Source: Sphingomonadaceae bacterium (lineage in GTDB: Bacteria; Pseudomonadota; Alphaproteobacteria; Sphingomonadales; Sphingomonadaceae). Taken from it: DNA of 6,409 nucleotides. The position numbers and the translations under genes are program-made. The stretch is taken from assembly GCA_014380205.1 (NCBI GenBank), contig JACMKH010000387.1, forward strand, positions 1 to 6,409. The letters are read 5' to 3'. The notes beneath the pieces were generated by a model. That model had not been told where the DNA came from, did no database searches, and was given only the letters and a program-made list of their open reading frames with translations. This document shows, piece after piece, positions 1 to 5,173 of this stretch (position 1 is the first letter of the stretch; each line of letters starts with the position of its first letter).

Positions 1-990
1 GCGCGCGGCGCGATGGACGGGATCGCGACGCCGCCCGACCCGTATCCGTTCCGCGCGAGCGCGGCGGTGCTCGGCTCGGTGGCCCCGGTCGCCAACTGGT
101 TCTCGCTCGCGAGCCGCGGCGCGCGCGCGCGCCATTGGCTGGTCAACCTCGGCGGGCTCACGATCATCGTCGTCGCGATGGTCGCGCTGACGCTGATCAC
201 CTCGGCCTATTCGCCGCGCCCGCCGCTCGATTTCGGCGCGATCGCGATCAATCCGCACGCGTTGCAATGGGCGGTGGTCGGGTTCGGCTGCTATGTCGTG
301 CTCAACCTCTTCCAGGGGCTCAGCCTGTCGGACCGCCCGGCGTTCGCGGTGATGACATCGCCTTCGGTGCTGCTGTGCATGGCGGTCGGTGCGCTCCAGA
401 CGATGATCAACTATGGCGTCATGGGCTTCACCCCCTCGTTCCTGATGGCGCGCTTCGGGCTTTCGCCGACCGAGACGGGGCTCCAGTTCGGGCTGCTCTC
501 GGCGGCGATCGGAATCGTCGGGCCGATGATCGCCGGCCCCCTGTCGGACCGGATCAACCTGCGCTTTCCGGGCGCGGGACGCGTCTGGGTGACGCTGTTC
601 GCGCTCGCGCTGTCGCCCTTCATCGCGCTGTGGGTCTATGCGTCGCCCGATCCGACCAGCTTCTACCTGCGCTTCGTGCTCTACAGCATCATCCTTACCG
701 CCTGGCTGCCGCCGCTCTACGCGGTGCTGTTCGATCAGGTGCTGCCGCGGATGCGCGGGATCACCTCGAGCACCTACATCATCATCTCGACGATTCTCGG
801 CCTCGGCGTCGGACCTTACACGGTGGGGATGATCTCGGACGCGACCGGCGGCGATCTCGCCTTCGCGATCCTCAGCATCAACTGGGTCGGGCCGGTGATC
901 GTCGCGCTGCTGATCGTGCTCGCGTGGCGCGTCAAGCGCGACGAAGCGCGCATGGTCGATCGCGCAAGGGCGGCGGGCGAACCGATTTAG
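1..990 (+). CDS. MFS transporter, C-terminal part (5' end outside window)
   Basis: This is the C-terminal part of a major facilitator superfamily permease in the inner membrane; its substrate cannot be read from the sequence. The frame is open from base 1. The first ATG (13-15) has no ribosome binding site in view and falls in mid-protein sequence, so the true start is upstream. Counting from that Met, hydrophobic segments lie near residues 43-64, 86-104, 117-139, 157-177, 190-211, 217-240, 250-275 and 283-305. GPLSDR at 175-180 matches the MFS loop motif A as repeated in the second half (between TM8 and TM9), and GMISD near 273-277 is a further MFS-like signature. The tail is charged and cytoplasmic. 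The two segments at 43-64 and 86-104 precede the expected TM7, which suggests an enlarged central region with extra membrane spans. The stop TAG (988-990) overlaps the convergent DUF3237 stop by 4 bp, with no terminator hairpin between them. Family assignment is firm; subfamily is not. Confidence 0.85.
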   Translation, partial: ARGAMDGIATPPDPYPFRASAAVLGSVAPVANWFSLASRGARARHWLVNLGGLTIIVVAMVALTLITSAYSPRPPLDFGAIAINPHALQWAVVGFGCYVVLNLFQGLSLSDRPAFAVMTSPSVLLCMAVGALQTMINYGVMGFTPSFLMARFGLSPTETGLQFGLLSAAIGIVGPMIAGPLSDRINLRFPGAGRVWVTLFALALSPFIALWVYASPDPTSFYLRFVLYSIILTAWLPPLYAVLFDQVLPRMRGITSSTYIIISTILGLGVGPYTVGMISDATGGDLAFAILSINWVGPVIVALLIVLAWRVKRDEARMVDRARAAGEPI

Positions 991-1445
991 GTGACGCGCC
1001 ACACCCAGAGCTTGATGGCGTTCTTGAAGCGCGCGCCCGCGCAGATGAAGATCGATCGGTTGAGCCAGTCGTACTTGCCGATCGGCGCGCTGAACTCGGG
1101 GACGGTGCGGAAATAATACTCGCCCGAGTCGACCTCCTCGCCGCTCATCATCCGCGCGAGCACCTCGGGCGGGCCGTGGCGGAGGCCGCGATTGCGGATC
1201 TGGATGGTTACGCCGTCGTCGGTGCGGATCGCGTAGAAAGCGTCGGCGACGGTGACGCCGTCGTGGCGCGTGAGCTGCCAGTCCGCCCCCTCGCCGACGA
1301 ACACGCCGCGCATCAGCGGCCCCTCGAAGCCGCCGTCGTGAATCGGGATCATCCGGCGCTGGCCGTCGGGAGTATCGCCGATCGGCACGGGATCGCCGAG
1401 CGCGCCCGAGGCCTCATAAACGAATTCCAGTCCGGGCTCGATCAT
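987..1445 (-). CDS. DUF3237 domain-containing protein
   Basis: This is a 152-residue soluble protein with no signal peptide or membrane segment. It matches the DUF3237 family over its whole length, which is the usual family size (about 150 residues). Recognisable family blocks are GGFEGP (38-43), GADWQL (53-58), TDDG (75-78), YFRTVPEF (111-118) and YDWLNRSIF (125-133). The family is predicted to form a small beta-barrel-like fold; its biochemical role is not established, so no function is assigned. DUF3237 genes often sit in aromatic, terpenoid or steroid-like catabolic clusters of Proteobacteria and Actinobacteria, which fits the SDR and dehydrogenase neighbours here. The ATG at 1445-1443 is chosen because a good AGGAG (complement of 1455-1459) lies 9 nt before it. 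The gene is divergent from the SDR gene across a 95-bp gap and convergent with the MFS gene, overlapping it by 4 bp. Confidence 0.88.
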   Translation of the reverse strand: MIEPGLEFVYEASGALGDPVPIGDTPDGQRRMIPIHDGGFEGPLMRGVFVGEGADWQLTRHDGVTVADAFYAIRTDDGVTIQIRNRGLRHGPPEVLARMMSGEEVDSGEYYFRTVPEFSAPIGKYDWLNRSIFICAGARFKNAIKLWVWRVT

Positions 1446-1454
1446 GGCATGATG

Positions 1455-1478
1455 CTCCTGTTGCCGCGCTTGATTGTA
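1455..1478 (-). promoter_or_regulatory. Candidate -10 element and ribosome binding site of the DUF3237 gene
   Basis: On the - strand, TACAAT (complement of 1473-1478) matches the TATAAT -10 consensus at 5 of 6 positions. It would place transcription start near 1466, leaving a leader of about 20 nt that contains AGGAG (complement of 1455-1459). No good -35 hexamer lies at the normal distance, so the promoter may need an activator or an alternative sigma factor. The -10 touches the inverted repeat at 1477-1488, so a protein bound there could block it. The ribosome binding site is convincing; the promoter is tentative. Confidence 0.4.
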
Positions 1479-1488
1479 ACAGTTGTTA
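1477..1488. promoter_or_regulatory. Inverted repeat TAACA-GT-TGTTA, candidate operator
   Basis: A perfect 5-bp inverted repeat with a 2-bp spacer (TAACAGTTGTTA) sits in an AT-richer island of the 95-bp divergent region between the DUF3237 and SDR genes. Its size and symmetry resemble operators of TetR-type repressors, and it abuts the candidate -10 of the DUF3237 gene, a suitable position for repression. A site here could control both divergent genes. No regulator gene is visible in the window, so the binding protein is unknown. A 12-bp palindrome can occur by chance, so confidence is moderate. Confidence 0.4.
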
Positions 1489-1540
1489 GGGTAAAGAGCG
1501 AGGGAGGCTCCGCGAGCGAGCCGATGGGAGAGATGGTCGC

Positions 1541-2458
1541 ATGACCGACTACACCGGGAAGGCCGCCCTCGTCACGGGCGCGGTGAGCGGGCTCGGGCTC
1601 GGCATCGCCAAGGCGTTCGCCGGCGCGGGGATGCGGCTCGCGCTCGGCTACCGCAAGGAGGGCGACCGCGAGGAGGCGGCGCGCTGGTTCGGCGACGCAG
1701 GCCATCCCGATCCGCTGTTCGTCCGCCTCGACGTCGCCGATCGTGATAACTGGGCCGAGGTGCGCGACACCATCGCCGCCGAGCTCGGGCCGCTCCACAT
1801 CCTCTGCAACAACGCCGGCGTCAGCGTGTTCGGCCCGATGGACGAGGCGAGCTACGACGACTGGGACTGGATCATGGCCGTCAATTTCGGCGGGATCGTC
1901 AACTCGCTGGTGACGATGCTGCCGGGGATGCAGGCGCATGGCGAGCCCGGCCATGTCGTCAACGTCGCCTCGATGGCGGCGCATCTCGCCGGGCCCCAGG
2001 CGGGGATCTACACCGCATCCAAGTTCGCGGTGCGCGGGCTCACCGAAAGCCTGCGCTACAATCTCGCGCCGACCAACCTCAAGGTGTCGCTGATGTGCCC
2101 CGGGCTGATCGCGACCAACGCCTATCGCTCGGCGCTGAGCCGGCCGGCCGAATTCGGAGAGAGCGGGCTTGGCCCCGCCGACGCCGCGACGCTAGACACG
2201 CTCGCGCCAGCCTTCGCGCACGGGATGAGCATCGAGGAGGCGGGCGAACGACTGCTCGCGGGGATGCGGCGCGGCGATTTCTGGATCTTCAGCCACGGCG
2301 AATATGAGCAGGATTTCGACGCGATCCACGACGAGCTGGTGAGCGCCCTGCCGCCGGTCGATGCTTCGCCCGGCCGGCTCGAGATCGAGCGGCTGCGGCG
2401 CGAGGCGAACAAGCTCGCGCTCGAGCGCAAGATCAGCCTGACGGACCTGGTGGAGTGA
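1541..2458 (+). CDS. Short-chain dehydrogenase/reductase (classical SDR)
   Basis: This is a cytoplasmic NAD(P)-dependent oxidoreductase of the classical SDR family, interconverting an alcohol and a carbonyl; the substrate is not predictable. All hallmarks are present: the Rossmann dinucleotide motif TGAVSGLG (12-19), D64 contacting the adenine, NNAG (90-93), and the catalytic tetrad N115, S144, Y157 and K161 (YTASK), with PG at 187-188. R38-K39 after the second beta strand suggests NADP(H) preference rather than NAD(H); this is inference. At 305 residues it is about 50 longer than the classical 250. The extra length is a C-terminal region after residue 190 that includes a charged helical tail (about 274-300). 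The ATG start is supported by GGGAG at 1526-1530, 10 nt upstream. The stop TGA overlaps the GTG start proposed for the next gene by 4 bp, suggesting co-transcription with the PQQ dehydrogenase gene. Family and activity type are secure. Confidence 0.92.
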   Translation: MTDYTGKAALVTGAVSGLGLGIAKAFAGAGMRLALGYRKEGDREEAARWFGDAGHPDPLFVRLDVADRDNWAEVRDTIAAELGPLHILCNNAGVSVFGPMDEASYDDWDWIMAVNFGGIVNSLVTMLPGMQAHGEPGHVVNVASMAAHLAGPQAGIYTASKFAVRGLTESLRYNLAPTNLKVSLMCPGLIATNAYRSALSRPAEFGESGLGPADAATLDTLAPAFAHGMSIEEAGERLLAGMRRGDFWIFSHGEYEQDFDAIHDELVSALPPVDASPGRLEIERLRREANKLALERKISLTDLVE

Positions 2459-4728
2459 GCGCATTGGCCGCCCCGCAGTCCCCCCGTCCGCTCACCCTGA
2501 GCCTGTCGAAGGGTAGGGAAAAACCCTTCGACAAGCTTAGGGTGAGCGGGGTTTGGGAAGTGGCGCTGGCCTTCGTGCTATTGCTCGCCCTCGCCGCCTG
2601 CTCCTCGCGCGACACCGGCCAGGGCGCCGGCGCCGACTGGCCCTCCAACGGCGGCGACGCCGGCAAGACGCATTATTCGCGGCTCGACCAGATAAACGAG
2701 GACAACGTCGATCGGCTCGGCCTCGCCTGGGAATATCGGCTCGGCACCGGCCGCGGACTCGAGGCGACGCCGATCGTCATCGACGGGGTGATGTACACCA
2801 GCGGCGTCGCGGGCCGCGTCTATGCGCTCGACGCGGCGAGCGGCGCCGAGCGCTGGGCCTTCACCCCCGAGCTCGACATGCAGGTCAACCGCACCGTGTG
2901 CTGCGACATGGTCAACCGCGGCGTCGCGGTCCACGACGGCAAGGTGTTCGTCGGCGCGCTCGACGGCATCCTGTACGCGCTCGACGCCGAGACCGGCGCG
3001 GTAGTGTGGCGGGCCGACACGCGCGACGGATCGGGGCGCGGCATCAACATCACCGGCGCGCCCGAGGTCGCGGGCGATGTCGTCGTGATCGGCAACGCGG
3101 GCGCCGAGTACGACGTCCGCGGCTATGTCACCGCCTATGACGTCGCGACCGGTGCCCAGCGCTGGCGCTTCTACACCGTGCCGCGCGACCCCGCGCTCGG
3201 CCCGCAGGACCATCCCGATCTCGAGCGCGCTGCCGAAACCTGGGACCCCGAGAGCCGCTGGGACGTCGGCGGCGGCGGCACGGTTTGGGACGCGATCCAT
3301 TACGACCCCGCGTTCGACGCGGTTTATATCGGCGTCGGCAACGGCAACCCCTCGCATCATCGGCGGCGCTCTCCTTCGGGCGGCGACAACCTCTACCTCT
3401 CCTCGATCGTCGCGCTCGATCCCGCGACCGGCCGCGTCAAATGGCATTATCAGGAGACGCCGGGCGAAAGCTGGGACTATACCGCGACCCAGCCGATGGT
3501 GCTCACCGAGCTCGAGGTGGCGGGCGAGACCACACCGGTCATCCTCCACGCGCCAAAGAACGGCTTCCTCTATGTGATCGATCGGCGCGACGGGCGGCTG
3601 ATCGCGGCCAACCCGATCGTCCACACCAACTGGGCCGACCGCATCGATCTCGAAACCGGCCGCCCTCATTTGACACCCGCGAACTCGGACTATTCGCAAG
3701 GGCCGCGCGTCAGCTATCCCGGCACCCCCGGCGCGCGGAACTGGCATCCGCCTTCGTTCAATCCCGAAACCGGGCTCTACTACGCTTCGGTCCTCGAAAT
3801 GGGGAATCTAATCCTCCTGCCGCCCGAGCCGGATCCGTTCCGCCGCAACGGGCTCAACAATGGCGTGGCGCTGATCTTTACGTCCGATCTCGTCGCCGCG
3901 CTCGCGACGCTGCCGCCCCCGGTGCGCCAGGCTGTCGAGGCGCTGCCCGAAATGGCTCGCGTGCGCGAAGCGCCGTCGTCCCAAGGGCTGCGCGCGATCG
4001 ACCCACTGACCGGTGAGACGCGCTGGTCGGCGCCCTCGACGAGCTGGCAGGATCGCGGCGGCGTGCTCACCACCGCGGGCGGGATCGCGGTGATGGGCTC
4101 GATCGACGGGAGTCTGCGCTTCTACGATCTGGCGAACGGCCACTTGCTGCGCAGCATCGCGACGGGCTCGTCGATCATGGCCGCGCCGATGAGCTACGAG
4201 GTCGACGGCGTTCAATATATCGCGGTGATGGCGGGCTGGGGCGGCGGCGGCTATCCCTATGTGCCGCGCGACAGCGCCGCCTATCGCTACGGCAATGCGG
4301 GCCGCATCCTCGTGTTCAGGCTCGACGGCGGCCCCGTCGCGATCCCCGAGGAGCTGCCCCCCCTTCAGCCCGCCCCCGAGCCCCCCGCGCAGCTCACCGG
4401 CGTCACTCCCGAGACGATCGCGCGCGGCCGCGAGGTGTTTTTCCAGAATTGCGCGATCTGCCATTCGAACCAGCACCGCTCGATTACGCCCGACCTCAGG
4501 CGGATGCAGCCCAACGTCCACGCCGTGTTCGACCGGATATTGCTCGAAGGCATGCTCGTCCCCAACGGCATGCCACGCTGGGACGACCTGCTCAGCGCCG
4601 AGGATGTCCGCGCGATCCACGCCTGGCTGATCGCCGAGCAGCGGGCGACACGCACGCGCGAGCTCGAGCTCCAGCGACGCGGCGAGCCCCTCGACGCTCC
4701 CAGCCTCGCGATCCTGTCAAACTACTGA
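2455..4728 (+). CDS. Lipoprotein-type quinohaemoprotein (PQQ + cytochrome c) alcohol dehydrogenase
   Basis: This is a type II quinohaemoprotein alcohol dehydrogenase: it oxidises primary or other alcohols in the periplasm with PQQ, then passes electrons through its own haem c to the respiratory chain. From the GTG at 2455 it has 757 residues. Order: signal segment with lipobox LAAC (Cys49), eight-bladed propeller (about 62-620), Pro-rich linker (631-646), cytochrome c domain (about 650-735). Visible key residues are the vicinal disulphide C149-C150, metal ligands E218 (GAE), N296 (GNGNP) and D341 (WDYT, also the catalytic base), PQQ-contacting K368, haem motif CAICH (666-670) and probable axial Met706 (NGMP). 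T343, two residues after D341, is not Asp, so a calcium enzyme is expected rather than a lanthanide one. The start is uncertain. GTG 2455 overlaps the SDR stop but has a poor ribosome binding site, and the frame then crosses the palindrome at 2488-2549; GTG 2542 would give a shorter signal peptide lacking basic residues. Confidence 0.93.
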   Translation: MSALAAPQSPRPLTLSLSKGREKPFDKLRVSGVWEVALAFVLLLALAACSSRDTGQGAGADWPSNGGDAGKTHYSRLDQINEDNVDRLGLAWEYRLGTGRGLEATPIVIDGVMYTSGVAGRVYALDAASGAERWAFTPELDMQVNRTVCCDMVNRGVAVHDGKVFVGALDGILYALDAETGAVVWRADTRDGSGRGINITGAPEVAGDVVVIGNAGAEYDVRGYVTAYDVATGAQRWRFYTVPRDPALGPQDHPDLERAAETWDPESRWDVGGGGTVWDAIHYDPAFDAVYIGVGNGNPSHHRRRSPSGGDNLYLSSIVALDPATGRVKWHYQETPGESWDYTATQPMVLTELEVAGETTPVILHAPKNGFLYVIDRRDGRLIAANPIVHTNWADRIDLETGRPHLTPANSDYSQGPRVSYPGTPGARNWHPPSFNPETGLYYASVLEMGNLILLPPEPDPFRRNGLNNGVALIFTSDLVAALATLPPPVRQAVEALPEMARVREAPSSQGLRAIDPLTGETRWSAPSTSWQDRGGVLTTAGGIAVMGSIDGSLRFYDLANGHLLRSIATGSSIMAAPMSYEVDGVQYIAVMAGWGGGGYPYVPRDSAAYRYGNAGRILVFRLDGGPVAIPEELPPLQPAPEPPAQLTGVTPETIARGREVFFQNCAICHSNQHRSITPDLRRMQPNVHAVFDRILLEGMLVPNGMPRWDDLLSAEDVRAIHAWLIAEQRATRTRELELQRRGEPLDAPSLAILSNY
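2488..2549. repeat. Sphingomonad REP-like palindrome (27-bp arms, 8-bp loop)
   Basis: Left arm 2488-2514 and right arm 2523-2549 are inverted copies that agree at 25 of 27 positions, separated by the 8-bp loop AGGGAAAA. The core CTGAGCCTGTCGAAGGG is the highly repeated palindrome seen between genes throughout sphingomonad genomes and in some other Proteobacteria. In RNA it would form a long, stable hairpin; one of the two differences is a G-U wobble. It lies between the SDR stop and the hydrophobic signal segment of the PQQ dehydrogenase, inside that gene's longest reading frame. It could affect mRNA processing, partial termination or translation start. Its length of 62 bp is not a multiple of three, so insertion into an existing coding frame would have shifted it. 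No transposase gene is nearby. Confidence 0.88.
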
Positions 4729-4743
4729 GCAGCGCGCTATAGT
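4714..4743 (+). promoter_or_regulatory. Candidate promoter of the fds operon, possibly giving a leaderless mRNA
   Basis: TATAGT (4738-4743) matches the -10 consensus at 5 of 6 positions. CTGTCA (4714-4719), 18 bp upstream, matches the -35 consensus TTGACA at 4 of 6. The -10 ends 7 nt before the GTG of fdsG at 4751, so transcription would begin at or next to the start codon. That agrees with the lack of any Shine-Dalgarno sequence in the 22-nt gap 4729-4750. Part of the promoter lies in the last codons of the PQQ dehydrogenase gene. The match is suggestive but short, and read-through from the upstream gene remains possible. Confidence 0.4.
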
Positions 4744-4750
4744 AACTGCC

Positions 4751-5173
4751 GTGACCCCGCCCGCCGACCTCGACGACATCATCGCCCGTCACGCGGGGCG
4801 CGAGGGGGCGCTGATGCCGATCCTCCACGATGTTCAGGCGGCGTTCGGCTGCATCGACGAGGCGGCGAGGCGTGCGATCGCGCTCGCGCTCAACCTGAGC
4901 CGCGCCGAGGTCCACGGCGTCGTCAGCTTCTACCATGATTTCCGCGAGGCCCCGCGCGATCGCCCCGCGATCAAGCTGTGCCGCGCCGAGGCATGCCAGG
5001 CGCGCGGCGCCGAGGCCCTGGTGCCGTTGGCCGAGAGCCAGGGGAGGGTCAGGGTCGAGCCCGTCTATTGTCTTGGTCTGTGTTCTGTCGGCCCAGCCGC
5101 GATGGTTGGAAAAGACGTTTTCGCCAGGCTCGATGCGGCTAAGCTGGCCAGCCTGATTGAGGCTGCTGTATGA
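4751..5173 (+). CDS. fdsG: NAD-dependent formate dehydrogenase gamma subunit (NuoE-like [2Fe-2S] protein)
   Basis: This is the small electron-transfer subunit of the cytoplasmic molybdenum/tungsten formate dehydrogenase FdsGBA(CD), which oxidises formate to CO2 and reduces NAD+. It has a thioredoxin-like [2Fe-2S] fold related to NuoE of complex I. Its 140 residues are near the family's usual 150. Cluster ligands are C77 and C82 (LCRAEAC) and C107 and C111 (YCLGLC). HGVVSFYHDFR (55-65) is the form typical of the formate dehydrogenase branch. It starts with GTG; the next in-frame ATG (4814) would remove 21 residues of the conserved helical N-terminus. No Shine-Dalgarno sequence precedes the GTG. 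The stop overlaps the fdsB start as ATGA. Oddly, codon use changes abruptly at about codon 106: 8 of the first 104 codons end in A/T, against 17 of the last 36. The protein itself looks intact across that point. A NuoE of complex I is unlikely given the following FdsB-type gene. Confidence 0.92.
   Translation: MTPPADLDDIIARHAGREGALMPILHDVQAAFGCIDEAARRAIALALNLSRAEVHGVVSFYHDFREAPRDRPAIKLCRAEACQARGAEALVPLAESQGRVRVEPVYCLGLCSVGPAAMVGKDVFARLDAAKLASLIEAAV
5066..5068. other. Codon-usage break point inside fdsG (approximate)
   Basis: Left of about 5066, the coding DNA has the strong G/C-ending codon bias seen in the PQQ dehydrogenase gene. From codon 106 of fdsG (TAT, then TGT, CTT, GGT, CTG, TGT, TCT) the bias collapses, and this persists into fdsB, where 21 of the first 50 codons end in A or T. 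The marked position is the first codon of the changed stretch, and the true junction may lie some tens of bases to the left. Reading frame and the conserved cysteines continue unbroken. It may be a homologous recombination junction or a join made in assembly. Confidence 0.55.

Noticed and set aside
135..1544. Long + strand open frame of 469 codons across the MFS, DUF3237 and divergent regions
   Set aside because: It runs out of frame with two well-supported genes and its translation is Arg/Ala/Asp-rich low-complexity sequence typical of shadow frames in very GC-rich DNA. It has no recognisable domain.
1442..1984. - strand open frame of 180 codons opposite the SDR N-terminus
   Set aside because: It covers the SDR Rossmann region on the other strand and overlaps the divergent promoter. 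It shows no motif, only His/Arg/Ala-rich shadow composition.
2488..2549. Hairpin as an intrinsic terminator after the SDR gene
   Set aside because: The stem is long, but there is no run of T residues after the right arm (GGTTTGGGAAG follows). It matches the dispersed sphingomonad palindrome, so it is reported as a repeat.
2578..3747. - strand open frame of 389 codons opposite the PQQ dehydrogenase gene
   Set aside because: It lies antisense to conserved catalytic sequence, its product is Val/Ala/Arg/Asp-rich with no family motif, and the GC3 bias of the real gene explains the lack of stop codons.
3808..4620. - strand open frame of 270 codons opposite the dehydrogenase C-terminus and cytochrome domain
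   Set aside because: It is antisense to the CAICH haem domain and has no domain, no ribosome binding site and shadow-like composition.
4729..4750. Terminator between the PQQ dehydrogenase and fdsG
   Set aside because: The 22-nt gap holds no stem-loop or T-run.
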